From contig CANNZV010001868.1 in the NCBI GenBank assembly GCA_947561585.1, positions 61,038-125,037 on the forward strand: a stretch of DNA of 64,000 nt, in the 5' to 3' direction. Positions 12,954 to 26,384 of the stretch are shown here, piece by piece. Position numbers and translations under genes: made by a program. Within the stretch, counting starts at the first letter, position 1; each line of letters starts with the position of its first letter. The DNA is from Caprella mutica (taxonomy: Eukaryota > Arthropoda > Malacostraca > Amphipoda > Caprellidae). The notes beneath the pieces are model-generated. The model did no database searches, was not told where the DNA came from, and was given only the letters and a program-made list of their open reading frames with translations.

Positions 12954-14705
12954 TCCAATCGACTCTTATCATAAAGTTATGGACACTCTTTCGTCGGACA
13001 TTACAGATAAAAAAAATTCTCAAATTTTGATTTTGTGCTAAAATACGATCGATTAGAAAGATTCTGACGAAGAATCGGATCAGTTATTTATTATTGCTCT
13101 AGAACTTTGAAATAAATTTTGATAATCTATATTCTGGTTGCAATTTCACTAACAGAGGTTAGATAATCGTAAACAAAGCTATCGAATGAAAAGGGATTTT
13201 ATCTGAATGAAATTCGTGAATGAAAATGAAAAAATAGTATTTCAAATTTTGTACACTATGTATATATATATAATCAAAATTTACTATATATAATCAAAAT
13301 CGCATATTAATAGCGAACTAATATTAATTGTATATGTTTATTAATCATATTGACAATTTGAAATGTAAAGGATGAAAATAATTTTCATCGGAAATGAATC
13401 ATAAATCCTTAGATTGAGGTTGTAGTGTTTAATTCCTAAACACGTTTAGTAGAGTGATCTCAAAACTAAGGATACTGAGGGTAGCCTATACTTAAGGTTG
13501 TTAACGCCCCTCTAATTTTTTTGTGAATAGACAACAGAAAATAGCCAATGAATTGGATGAACCGCATTATAATCCAAAAAGAAGTTCAAGAAATAGCTAT
13601 AAATAAATCTCTATGAGAGTTATATGAGAAATCAAGAAAATATTAATGGAAAACCAGGAAGAAGTATAATATTGAAGTTTTACCATGATTGACGCAACAA
13701 TTCCGATTCCCTCGATAGCCAATAGCAATAGTAGTTATTGGTTATGCAATCGATTTGTATTTATTTAAAGAAGTGTTCCTATTTTTATGTGGTGTTAAAA
13801 GTACAGCAGTTCTTATAACAATTGGACACATACCGACAAGTAAGAAAATTATAAAAAGTTTCTACTTAGTTCTTAGTTAGATACCTATAACATCTGCTTT
13901 GTTAAGGTGTGGCAAAAACTGAGATGTTAAAACAAAAAATAAAAGTGCAAAATCTATGAAATTGATTGGGTTAAGCAGAACTATTCGGAATATTATGAAC
14001 ACCCTTTCAGCAAGAAGTAGCTTCTTTTCATGCCACCATATTTGTTTCGAGGAAGATTAGGTGAAGTAACTTTGATAAAAGCATTCCTTTTGAAAACATG
14101 TACCTACAAAATAACCAAAAAATTGTGTAACTGCATCAAAATATTTAATATTTAAAACCTTCAAAAATATCCTAGATCTAACTTTCCTGATTCTTCTTAA
14201 TTATTGTGTCAAAGGATAGACAAGTTGATGCAAGACTAATAACTCATTTGTAACATCAAGATATATGCAGTTATTATGCACTAAAAGGCTTTGCATCATT
14301 ATACAGGGACTAGCTAATGCATTTGTATTATGCATCACTCTGTGTCCTGCTACAGAACATTTGAAGATCAAATCTAGACACTCTGAGGCATGCAGAGTCT
14401 AAGTTGTTACTGCGTTATAGTAGCCTGCATAGCTAGATATCATTTGTGTCTTGCATATAACAAATGCTGGAACTGAGAACTGTTGTATTGTCAATAAGAA
14501 ATCTTAGGGAATATGTCAGAATTGTTGTACAATAATAATGTCTAAACTGTCATCATAAATGTTTTGGTACATTTTAATTATTCAATTTACATATACTGAA
14601 ATACTAATTCATAGTTGACAGTAACTTATTTATGTGGTATATGCCTACTTCACCCACGAAACAATTCATTATATTTCTTTATTACTTTTCTAATCACAAT
14701 AGTTT
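12954..14705. other. Gene-free AT-rich region
   Basis: Unique-looking AT-rich DNA without a supported gene or clear repeat. Confidence 0.55.
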
Positions 14706-14709
14706 TCAA

Positions 14710-15294
14710 CTAGATTATGTGCACTCGGCAGAGCGCATACCTTCGCCTTCGCTTTGTCCCATTCTCTCCCAAAATTGAGGAAACTGCTAACTGGATAATA
14801 ACCAATCGTCCCACCAAGTTTCATGTAATATGGTACAATTCTTTTTGAGTTATAAATGACCTTGACCTTGACCTTTGACCGGATCGCTTCCAAAATTCTA
14901 CCAGATCGTTCCTGATCATTTACCAATTGTATAATCAAATTTCAGACAATTTGGTTGAATACTTTTTGAGTTACAAATAGCCTTGACCTTGATCTCTGAC
15001 CTTTAACCCGATCACTCCCAAAATCTATCAAAATGGTTCCTGCATATTGACCAATCGATCCACCAAGTTTCATACAATATGGTTCGATACTTTTTGAGTT
15101 ATAAATAACCGTGACCTTGACCTTTGACCGGTTCACTCCCAAAAGATTAGCAGCAGGTCACTGGACATGTACCAATCTTTTCACTAAATTTCAGGCAATT
15201 TGGTTGAACACTTTTTCAGTTAAGCGAATAACAAGATGATAAATAAATAAATAAATTCCGATGAAAATATAACCTTCTGCAAGATTGCGAAGGT
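14710..15294 (-). mobile_element. Dispersed hairpin-ended repeat, copy 1 (Helitron-like candidate)
   Basis: Read on the minus strand it starts with the hairpin ACCTTCGCAATCTTGCAGAA-GGT and ends with hairpin GCGCTCTGCCGAGTGC, eight bases and CTAG, followed by TT. The middle contains repeated blocks with TCAAGGTCA and AACTCAAAAAGTRTT, here duplicated to about 585 bp. Three further copies lie in the window. A 3' hairpin followed shortly by CTRR is the hallmark of Helitrons. No protein is encoded; short open frames across it are artefacts. Confidence 0.6.
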
Positions 15295-15297
15295 AAT

Positions 15298-17666
15298 TAG
15301 AAAAAGGAAGAATTATGGAACAATTGTGCGGTATCATCACTCGTGGGTTCATCTAAGATCTTCACTGATCTTGTGGTATAGAAAGTTATACTGTTCGATT
15401 ACAGCATAACAATATAATGTGATTTTTGTCATTATATGTGAACAGGAAAAAGTTACCTTTGCAACAATATCACCATTAGATATGTCTAAAATAATATATA
15501 TAGTATTGTCATTAGTCGAAATAATGATCAGCAAAAATATCAAATAAATGACCAAACTCTTTACATCGTATATCTTTATAGAAGAAAATGTGGATAGGTA
15601 CTTCTATATGTAGTGTATATCTCTATTATACAGGGTGGTTATTTTGTTTTTAATGTGATTTAATGATTATAATATGGTAATATGTACATTATAAATATGT
15701 TGAATAAACGTTAAATCAATCTAGCCATCATCAGAACACATAAATAACTTCTGGCTATTCTATTTTAAAAGCATATAACATAAAAAGCATATCAAATTGA
15801 GATTGTATACATATTTAATTAACCACATCACATCTACATGTCCATTACTATATACTAAGTAATTATAACAGGTGTTTACCATGTATAATTCACCACATTT
15901 ATATCAACATGTCAAATACCAAACATATAATATATGTTAACCACACGTAATTTGTTTTAAATGAGTATGTTTTAAACCCAATAGTGTTACAACATTACCC
16001 CAATATTGTTACAACTTTGCTCCAACATTGCCTAAACATTGGTATGACAACATTGCCCCGATAATCATTGCTACCTCTGACTCATAGCTAGAATCACTTC
16101 AGAGCAGATGTTCTTTCTTTACCATTCTAAAGGCAAGAGTCACTGTACCCTAAGAAGTTCACTGAAATAAAGGCCTTTAGTTCCATTAGACCGGCAACTT
16201 GATACCCCTACCAAAAATCACAACTTGTAACATAATACTTTTAATGTTCCTTCCTGCCTAAGAGAACACATTTTGTCCAGAGAATTTTCGAGTAATTTAA
16301 TTCTCAGATAAAAAAGCAGTCTATCTTCACTAAAATGTAGAGAGTGGCCAATTTTTACCACATTATTTTAGAATACATGTGTATAGACACATTTCTGCTC
16401 AATTGGAAAAACGTGACAGTTTTCACGCTCATTATTCACCGCTAGTGTTTATTTTCATTGAAAGTACAATGGGTATATAGGGAATTTATTACATTCAATT
16501 CGATTAGAAATTTCTCCCAATAAATTGGCTATTTTCCTTTCGCATATAATAAATATATATGATAGTTAGAATAAGTAAAAAGTTATCAATTAATTATATT
16601 AATTAATTAATATTAATACACATTAATTAATATGTATGTCCAGTTTTATTGATTGAAGTTATTACACATTATAAATATTCTACAAAGCTGTGAATAGGAA
16701 CCATATTTATGTCAGTAACTATTGTATATAATGACGACTACAAGCTTAAATAATTAATATAGGCTTAATATGAAATAAAATAGAAATTAATGCTTGGAAA
16801 ATATGATCCCCTCTTTTCTATGTAATATACTATCGTTACCAATCCTCTCACTCTTTTTTTTATCTTCTATCAAACCTCACTTTTCAAGTAATTTTGTAAA
16901 TTCAACACCCAAGATAACGACATTTTATTTCAGAGTTAATAAAAATATAGGTAGAGTATATCTATATTTGAATTATACAGGTAAAACTAATAAAGGAGAT
17001 CAATGATCATGCAACTCCTATATCGTCCCCTTTAAATTATGTGCTTTAACAAATATTTTATTCGTCTACCAAGTATCTAGTCCAACATTGATTATATTCA
17101 TAGGTATTACAATTAACAGTTAACACTTAATATATTGTTTTTCATATTTTCAGTAATTTTATTTTGTTATCTTTTTCCTATACAGTTTCTTTAATTAGAA
17201 AAGTTCAATAGAAATTAAAAGATATTCACGTAATTCATATCTATTTAGTTACTAATATTTTTGTTTTGTTTTACCTATCTTATATTTCGTACTTTTATAA
17301 GAGTAAGTTATATAATTTTTATAAAAATTTCATTAAAATTAGAATAAATAAAAAGAAAACTTACACAATTTAAGTCAACATCTGAATTAATTCTTTGACC
17401 TTACAGCGACCACTAGATCCGTATAGCGACCTCTTTTTCAGGTACATAAACTGTCGTTGTATAAGCTTTACCTGTAGTTCATAACACTACCTTCTCTCAC
17501 TCTATATACTGTATATGTATAATCTCAATTTCGTTCTATCTTCTCTAACTCTCGTTCCATCTCCCCGTTCATCTCACACTGATCTATTCCTCCATTGAGT
17601 TCCTTTGTGTTCAGTGATTTCTGTTGACAGATTTATCTGTGAAGTGCCAAGAGAATAGTCCCTCTA
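15298..17666. other. Gene-free AT-rich region
   Basis: No gene is supported. A few repeated words around AACATTGCCCC and TTGTTACAAC occur at 15980-16070. The stretch 16560-16640 is an AT-only region of TTAATTAAT words. Confidence 0.5.
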
Positions 17667-19081
17667 TAGCTAGTAAATAGCTATCAAACTATTGCTTTCT
17701 ATTGGTACTAAATAGCTATTAGACTATTGCTTTCTATTGGTACTAAATAGCTATCAGGCTATTGCTTTGTATTGGTACTAAATAGCTATTAGACTATTGC
17801 TTTCTATTGGTACTAAATAGCTATCAGACTATTGCTTTCTATTGGTACTAAATAGCTATTAGACTATTGCTTTCTATTGCTACTAAATAGCTATCAGACT
17901 ATTGCTTTCTATTGGTACTAAATAGCTATCAGGCTATTGCTTTGTATTGGTACTAAATAGCTATTAGACTATTGCTTTCTATTGGTACTAAATAGCTATC
18001 AGACTATTGCTTTCTATTGGTACTAAATAGCTATTAGACTATTGCTTTCTATTGGTACTAAATAGCTATCAGACTATTGCTTTCTATTGGTACTAAATAG
18101 CTATCAGACTATTGCTTTGTATTGGTACTAAATAGCTATTAGACTATTCCTTTCTATTGCTACTAAATAGCTATCAGACTATTGCTTTGTATTGGTACTA
18201 AATAGCTATTAGACTATTGCTTTGTATTGCTACTAAATAGCTATCAGACTATTGCTTTCCATTGCTACTAAATAGCTATCAGACTATTGCTTTGTATTGC
18301 TACTAAATAGCTATTAGACTATTGCTTTGTATTGCTACTAAATAGCTATCAGACTATTGCTTTCCATTGCTACTAAATAGCTATCAGACTATTGCTTTCT
18401 ATGGGTACTAAATAGCTATTAGACTATTGCTTTCTATTGCTACTAAATAGCTATCAGACTATTGCTTTCTATTGCTACTAAATAGCTATCAGACTATTGC
18501 TTTCTATGGGTACTAAATAGCTATGAGACTATTGCTTTCTATTGGTACTAAATAGCTAACAGACTATTGCTTTGTATTGGTACTAAATAGCTATCAGACT
18601 ATTGCTTTGTATTGGTACTAAATAGCTATTAGACTATTGCTTTCTATTGCTACTAAATAGCTATCAGACTATTGCTTTCTATGGGTACTAAATAGCTATG
18701 AGACTATTGCTTTCTATTGGTACTAAATAGCTAACAGACTATTGCTTTCTATTGGTACTAAATAGCTAACAGACTATTGCTTTCTATTGCTACTAAATAG
18801 CTATCAGACTATTGCTTTCTATTGCTACTAAATAGCTATCAGACTATTGCTTTCTATTGGTACTAAATAGCTATCAGACTATTGCTTTCTATTGGTACTA
18901 AATAGCTATCAGACTATTGCTTTCTATGGGTACTAAATAGCTATTAGACTATTGCTTTCTATTGGTACTAAATAGCTAACAGACTATTGCTTTCTATTGG
19001 TACTAAATAGCTAACAGACTATTGCTTTCTATTGGTACTAAATAGCTAACAGACTATTGCTTTCTATTGGTACTAAATAGC
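17667..19081. repeat. 35-bp minisatellite, about 40 copies
   Basis: The unit reads TACTAAATAGCTATCAGACT then ATTGCTTTCTATTGG. Variable positions (ATTAGA/ATCAGA/AACAGA, TTCTA/TTGTA, TTGG/TTGC/TGGG) are shared by neighbouring groups, indicating block-wise duplication. Confidence 0.97.
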
Positions 19082-19952
19082 TCACAAATAACACCAAACC
19101 TTTTCTTTGTTGTGAAATAAGGAGAGTTTTCTCTATCAACATTTGACCAACTAACTAAGTCAAATGTTGTGAAAATATAAAGAGATTCACAGCGAAGGTT
19201 TAAAATAATCTGTTACAAGAAAAAGTTATTAGTATTAATCTTCAATCAATTAATTATTTGGAAAGTATTCCCTTTTTACCCTTTCAACTTTCTGAAAAAC
19301 TGGTTTTCATACTTTATTTAAGTGGCTATGAATAAGATCACCACAAAGAAAAAGTATTTATTTTGAAGAAGAAAATCCTTTTAAATTAGAACAAGAAAGT
19401 AAAACTTGAACAGACGAGAATTTTAATTTTCTCTTCCCCAAGCGAGTCCATCACTTTACAGCACAGTGTTTCTTTTCAGCATTTGTTTTAGTGTTTGCTC
19501 ACGTACCTACCAATCAACTTCCTAAAATCTGAAGGCTCCATCAGGGCCTAAATTATTGACCTCTTTCTAAATTCCACAGTGTTGGCTCTATCGAAAACAT
19601 TTGTCGGTGTGTGTACAATGATAATTACTTGGCTTCTACTGGAATTGGCTGTTGTTTATAAGACTTTGTCTATTTTAACAGTGAAATGTCTTAAACAAAT
19701 TTTAGAAAGGAGATATTCTTGTAATAACGTGTAAAATAATCTATAATGGAATTTTTTATTTATATAATTAAATCTGTCTCCAATGTAATACACATTTCTT
19801 AAATTCTATATAATATGATTTACTCACTACAAAAATACTCAAAAGCTGCATCATCATTGAAATGATTTATTTTGTAGCATCTAAAGTTTAAAAACTGAAA
19901 TCCCAAGATGTATCAGCTATGAACTGAAATTATAAATTAATTCATTAGCTAA
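19082..19952. other. Gene-free spacer
   Basis: Non-repetitive, moderately AT-rich DNA between an array and a dispersed element. The part at 19430-19640 is richer in GC but shows no defensible frame. Confidence 0.5.
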
Positions 19953-20279
19953 TTTGCAGAATGCAGAAAGGTCATATTTTCATCGACATTTATTTATTTA
20001 TCATCTTGTTATTCGCTTAACTCAAAAAGTGTTCAACCAAATTGACTGAAATTTGGTGAAACGATTGGTCATCTCAGTGACCTTCTGGTAGAATTTTGGG
20101 AGTGACCCGGTCAAAGGTCAAGGTCATGGTCATTTATAACTCAAAAAGTGTTGAACCATATTGCATGAAACTTGGTGGGACGATTGGTTATTATCCAGTT
20201 AGCAGTTTCTTCAATTTTGGAAGAGAACGGGTCAAAGCGGAGGGGAATGTATGCGCTCTACCGAGTGCACATAATCTAG
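19953..20279 (+). mobile_element. Dispersed hairpin-ended repeat, copy 2
   Basis: Plus-strand copy of the family at 14710-15294. It has the GAAAGGTCATATTTTCATCG start, the ATTCGCTTAACTCAAAAAGT block, TCAAAGGTCAAGGTCA near 20112-20127, and the end GCGCTCTACCGAGTGC, eight bases, CTAG, TT. A 21-bp array begins about 50 bp after its end. Confidence 0.68.
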
Positions 20280-20328
20280 TTCATAATTATAACTATATAA
20301 CATGGTTTGAAGAGGCCTGTAAGCACTG

Positions 20329-21123
20329 TCACTGTAGATAGTCCTAGATACACTAGATAGTCCTAGATACACTAGATAGTCCTAGATACACTGCAGATAG
20401 TACTAGATACACTGTAGATAGTCCTAGATACACTGTAGATAGTGCTAGATACACTGTAGATAGTGCTAGATACACTGTAGATAGTCCTAGATACACTGTA
20501 GATAGTCCTAGATACACTGTAGATAGTGCTAGATACACTGTAGATAGTCCTAGATACACTGTAGATAGTCCTAGATACACTGTAGATAGTCCTAGATGCA
20601 CTGTAGATAGTCCTAGATACACTGTAGATAGTCCTAGATACACTGTAGATAGTGCTAGATACACTGTAGATAGTCCTAGATACACTGTAGATAGTCCTAG
20701 ATACACTGTAGATAGTCCTAGATGCACTGTAGATAGTCCTAGATACACTGTAGATAGTCCTAGATACACTGTAGATAGTCCTAGATACACTGTAGATAGT
20801 CCTAGATACACTGTAGATAGTCCTAGATACACTGTATTCAGTACTAGATACACTGCAGATAGTACTAGATACACTGCAGATAGTCCTAGATACACTGTAG
20901 ATAGTCCTAGATACACTGCAGATAGTACTAGATACACTGTATTCAGTACTAGATACACTGCAGATAGTCCTAGATACACTGTAGATAGTCCTAGATACAC
21001 TGCAGATAGTACTAGATACACTGCAGATAGTCCTAGATACACTGCAGATAGTCCTAGATACACTGTAGATAGTACTAGATACACTGTAGATAGTACTAGA
21101 TACACTGCAGATAGTCCTAGATA
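20329..21123. repeat. 21-bp minisatellite, about 38 copies
   Basis: The unit is GATAGTCCTAGATACACTGTA, with CTGCA and AGTGC/AGTAC variants. Being a multiple of three it yields a 250-residue frame of seven-residue repeats (YLGLSTV) on the minus strand. That frame has no unique sequence and is not a credible gene. Confidence 0.97.
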
Positions 21124-21125
21124 CA

Positions 21126-23763
21126 GTATCTGTTCCCCATTACTTCACATTTAAATATCTAGATAAGAGTTATAGAATATTTCTTTAAAATGGTTTTAAT
21201 GACTAATTAACATAGTAATATTTCTATAACGTTTGGAAATGTTTTAAAATATATATTATTTCAACAGCAAATAGAGTCTATCTGATAGAGATGGCGTTGG
21301 TGTGCTTTATGTACGTCATTGTTGTACAACCAGGGCGGTATGGGGTTAAAAGTACTTCACTTCGCTACATGTTTCATGTACGCCCCTTTGCTGGGTACTA
21401 GCGGTGAGAAAAGTGCTGGTGCTATCTATATTGGGGGTAAGTGATGCTCTGTAATTGTCACTGATTGTACTTACTTGAGCAACTCTGTGAATTATTATTC
21501 TGAAATACCGAACACATGTAATTGTCAATTTGTTTTAATTTATTTCTCCTTTTAACACAAATTAAGGGATATTTTGGGAAATAATAGTAATAATCTTCGC
21601 AGAAATGAAGCACTGAAATGAAATTCTTTTGATGTATATTGATATATTGCTAAAAAATAACGTCAGTAAAAGTAATGATAGCTCAATTTAATTCTAATTT
21701 CTAAGTTGTTTCTTAAATATATGTATAAAATATATTCTAATTCATATCGTTGATGTATAAATAGCATTTTAATTCATAGACTGTAAAATAAATAAACTGA
21801 AATATATACAATAGTTTAATGAAAATTATAATGATTCATAATAATAATATTAATTGAATCTGGTAATATAAATCATCAAATCAATAATTTTTAATTTACA
21901 TTACTCCTCAGATCAAAACTATAAATAGCCTCCAAATTCTTATTTAATGATCCTTTGAATTAATTGAATTAAATGGTAAAATTTCTCATATTTAAGTATA
22001 TAATTAATTAATCCTTCATAATCAGGAAAATTAAAAAAAAATCTCGCTAATTCAGTTTCATTTTCATATTTCAATGAAGTGTAAAAGTAGCTAAAAATAA
22101 CATGAAAATTAATAAATCAATATTTAACAGATTAAAATACAGATTATTATTAGAAATAATGTTTAAAGTAAAATGAACAGAATTTGTGTTTCCAATAATA
22201 GCGTGAAAAAAGTTAATCTATTTTCAGTCAGTAATGTATAATCTACTAACAAAAGAAAAAGGCAATGCACAAAATTTCGATTTTTGTTTTAAATGGAAAA
22301 ATGATTTCATAAAAAAATATAATGTACCAAAATGGAAATGACGATCCCGATTGTTTTATTTTATCGATGATTAAATAATTATCTACGACAATAAAATAGT
22401 CGATAAAATTGATTAAATGATAAAAATGATAAAATGACAAAAATGACAAAATATATCGAAATAATATAATGATAAAAATGAAAAAAATGTTAAAAATGAT
22501 AAAAAGAACAAAAGGATAAAAAACAAGCATAAATAATAGCTAAATAAAATAACATCTAATTAATATGGAGTCTCCGTCCCACTCTCACATTTCTTGTCAT
22601 GACTTTTTCTTTCTTTCTCTAGGGACTCATACGCAAGAATGTGTTCCTAAATCCCGTAGACTTTAGCGAGACGACCTTAAATAACAGTACGTTATTTCAC
22701 GGTCAATGTAACAGTAATGGCATGGGTCTCTGCTTTGATACCTACAAATTAAGTAGAGTAACTTGCAATAGATATACAAAGACAACATGATAAATAACAG
22801 CATGAATGTGAGCAGTGTCACATGAAATGGGAATGGGGTAATTAATGTGATTTTCCTTCTAGTATTGGAATTGTTATGTTATTTGCTAGTTCTGTATTTG
22901 TGCTGTAAAAGATACAATACATTTGATCAATTATTACTGTTCCATAAAAATGAAATTCTTGTAAATATCATATCTTTATAATTAATGCATATGAAGAACT
23001 GTACTGATTGAAACATTATAATATGTTTTTATGGTAAATATATGCATCGATATAAACAAAGTATCATGACTTGTTTCAAATAATCCGTCATAAAAATAAT
23101 ATAAAGTCTCATCATTCATAATTCATAATATAATATGGCTACAAATTCATTAAATTTTAGATACAGCTTCATCTTTAGAAGTTCAAATTAAACTTTAAAT
23201 AATTTTAAACTTAAACTTTTAAAGTCCATATGTGGCGAACTACCATGGTATATTTTCATTTTGATTATCTTCATTTATTGTTTATATATTCAATTATTAA
23301 TTATCATCCTTATTCTTCACAGCTTTAATCTTTTTATCATTCCTAATATATTTGCAGATGCTATTCATTCAAATGTCATGTTAAGATGACTTCTTCCTAA
23401 CCAGCGTAAAAACGCTGTTCCTAATATTCATTATATGTTGAGTGACGGCACATGAAAGTTCTAATCGCAAGTCCGCAAGCTCTGAACTGAGCCGAACTAA
23501 ATTTAGTAAGTTTCTACTATTTATTGATTGTCTTATTTCCTATTTATGTAAATTAAAACTAGCCTATGTATAATTTCATGTATCGCCATTAACAGTTTAT
23601 TCTTCAATTCATTTGAAAGTGTCCATATAATCACTTGATACTGGTTTGCCTTTTTTCCTATATCCAGTTTAGCATTAACTATTATCTTTTTTATTTTAAT
23701 AGTGTGATATCGGGCAGATAATGTCAAATTATGTATTTTGTGTCCCAGAAAACCAAAATTAGT
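21126..23763. other. Gene-free AT-rich region
   Basis: No gene is supported. A richer, non-repetitive patch at 21280-21500 contains a 38-codon frame starting ATGGCGTTGGTG, without similarity recognisable by eye. Confidence 0.5.
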
Positions 23764-25083
23764 GTGTCCCACTTTCGCTATAGAGGGATTTCAGACGTTG
23801 GATAAGACGTGGGACAGAGACTTCAGACGTCTAACCCTTGCCGTTTGCACAGGGGTCCCTCGCTGTCAGACGTCTAATCCCACGTCTTGCAAGACGTGGG
23901 ACTGTGAGGGACATCCGCATGTGCCACGTCTAATCCCATTCCGTTTGTAAGACGTGAGACAGCGAGGGAAATAAGACGTGGGTCCGGAGATGGAAACAAG
24001 ACGTGGGTCCCACATCTTGCGGGACAGCGACATCCCTCTTGTTTCTAGCTGTTTCAGTTTTATTGGGGTATACCTATATATATATAGATCTCAATATATA
24101 AGAAATCAAAACGATCATGCTGTATTTATTACAATTTTTTACTTTTTTGCATATTGTGTATACGTAAGTTTGACTTTATATCAATTACTTTAATGTTTCA
24201 TATATTGTTATATACAAATTAAATGGAAAGAAATGAAGTGGATTTACCGACATATCCACTGAGCCAACCTGGATATGGTACAATAGAATAACTCGCGTGC
24301 TTTTTAAAGATATTATAAATGAACATTCAATATTTTATTGCTTTTGTAGCTTTTCTTTTTCATTGTAAATAATGAAAAATATATATAATATTATATATAT
24401 AGTAGAAATCTATTAATATTTACCAATGCCCACCTAGTTACCTACTAGTGTTTATCAATTACCTACCTAGTTACCTAGTAGTATTTATCAATATCTACCT
24501 ATTTATCTTCTAATGTTAATCAATACCTACCTAGTTATCTACCTACTAACGTTCATCAATACCTACCTATAGTTACCAACTAATCTCTATGAGTACTTTC
24601 CTAGTTTAAATTTGTAAATAAGGCTTTACAATGAACTTGTTGCAATATGTATATATATTTTTACCAATAAGATATGCACAACGACTCAATAAAACAGGAG
24701 CAGATATAAAGCAATTGAATAAATTTCCACTATCTTTTTTTCATATACTCATTCATTTACTTTTTCCCGCGTAAAACAGACGAAGGACCTCTCTCGTGGG
24801 ACATCCCTCATGAGACAGACATGGGACATCCCGCGTTCAAAACGTAGAACAGGCGTGAGGTATCCCTAGTGGGAAAGACGTGGGACATCCCGATTGTTTA
24901 AGACGTTGGTATGAGTGGGATTTAAGACGTAGGACATCCTGCGTGTGACAGACGTGGTATATCTTCCGTGGGGCATCCACTTGTTTAAGACGTGGGAATC
25001 AAGTGGGATTTAAGACGTGGGTATTTAATTTACCCTAATACGTCTTAAATCCCTCGTCCCTCTCGCTAGCGAGGGACATAGAA
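23764..25083. mobile_element. Foldback-like element with AAGACGTGGGACA motif clusters at both ends
   Basis: The left cluster (23780-24050) and right cluster (24770-25083) repeat AAGACGTGGGACA and GCGAGGGA in both orientations. The outer ends are inverted: GAGGGATTTCAGACGT on the left, and ACGTCTTAAATCCCTC near the right end. The AT-rich middle of about 700 bp has no gene. The clusters are far richer in GC than their surroundings. Boundaries are approximate. Confidence 0.5.
24415..24600. repeat. Degenerate 38-40-bp tandem repeat
   Basis: Four to five units of the type CCTACCTAGTTACCTACTA followed by TGTTTATCAAT, within the middle of the element at 23764-25083. Confidence 0.7.
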
Positions 25084-25679
25084 GAAATAGTTAGTTGGGG
25101 TAGCTTCAAATCCATTACCTGGTCATTCGTATCTTCATACCAAATTCCGTTACATCTATGGCGTTTCTAAATACTTCCACTATTTCATTAGAATTCCTTT
25201 ACTAAATTATTTGTTGAATTTATAGTACGTAGAGGGTTGAAGAAAATTTCGCGTTATCGTTTGAGCGCCAATTACCTTCCAAATTAAAATTACCTATCGT
25301 CAATTTGACTCAATAGCCTTATTAAATCATTTCACCTACTTAGATCTCATATAACTTTGTTCGTTTAAAGTTATTTTAGGTTTCTCTTCTTTCACTTGAC
25401 ATTTTCTACCCAAATAGGTATATTACGTTTGTAGGAGTTTAGTATTCTGTTGAAATTTAATTCAATCGTTTGTTAATTTAATTCGGCTAGTTATTTTCCC
25501 TATCATTGTTATTGTTTCATTGTAGTAATTGTTCCATTGCTAGCATTTGACTAGTGGCTTTGTTTACAGGCACGTGTTACGCAGCTTGAATAACTGAAAA
25601 TATAAGCATTCAAAGATTTTTATCATTCGGCCGGTACACCAAAGAATATTCCCAGTACGATACTGAAGAATGATCCCTT
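25084..25679. other. Gene-free spacer
   Basis: Unique-looking sequence between a foldback-like element and the 25-bp array; no supported gene. Confidence 0.5.
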
Positions 25680-26350
25680 CCCTAATCCCTATCCCCAAAG
25701 GATAATCCCTTACAAATCCCCAAAAGATAATCCCTTTCCTATTCCCATAGGATAATCCCTTTCCTATTCCCATAGGATAATCCCTTTCCTATTCCCATAG
25801 GATAATCCCTTTCCTATTCCCATAGGATAATCCCTTTCCTATTCCCATAGGATAATCCCTTTCCTATTCCCATAGGATAATCCCTTTCCTATTCCCATAG
25901 GATAATCCCTTTCCTATTCCCATAGGATAATCCCTTTCCTATTCCCAAAAGATAATCCCTTTCCTATTCCCAAAGGATAATCCCTTTCCTATTCCCAAAG
26001 GATAATCCCTTTCCTATTCCCATAGGATAATCCCTTTCCTATTCCCATAGGAAAATCCCTTTCCTATTCCCAAAGGATAATCCCTTTCCTATTCCCAAAG
26101 GATAATCCCTTTCCTATTCCCAAAGGATAATCCCTTTCCTATTCCCAAAAAATAATCCCTTTCCTATTCCCAAAGGATAATCCCTTTCCTATTCCCAAAG
26201 GATAATCCCTTTCCTATTCCCAAAGGATAATCCCTTTCCTATTCCCAAAGGATAATCCCTTTCCTATTCCCAAAGGATAATCCCTTTCCTATTCCCAAAG
26301 GATAATCCCTTTCCTATTCCCATAGGATAATCCCTTTCCTATTCCCAAAG
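25680..26350. repeat. 25-bp minisatellite, about 27 copies
   Basis: The unit is AGGATAATCCCTTTCCTATT plus CCCAT/CCCAA. CCCATAGG units dominate the left half and CCCAAAGG units the right. The last unit passes directly into the lead-in of the next array. Confidence 0.97.
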
Positions 26351-26384
26351 AATATCCCACTCATGATAACAAAGTAACACATCA

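Noticed and set aside
14690..15142. Short minus-strand frames with SKVKVTVIYNSK
   Set aside because: Translation of the dispersed hairpin-ended repeat; the same peptide appears at 20096 in another copy.
20353..21105. 250-residue minus-strand open frame of YLGLSTV repeats
   Set aside because: It is a translation of the 21-bp minisatellite; no unique sequence, and all variants are unit variants.
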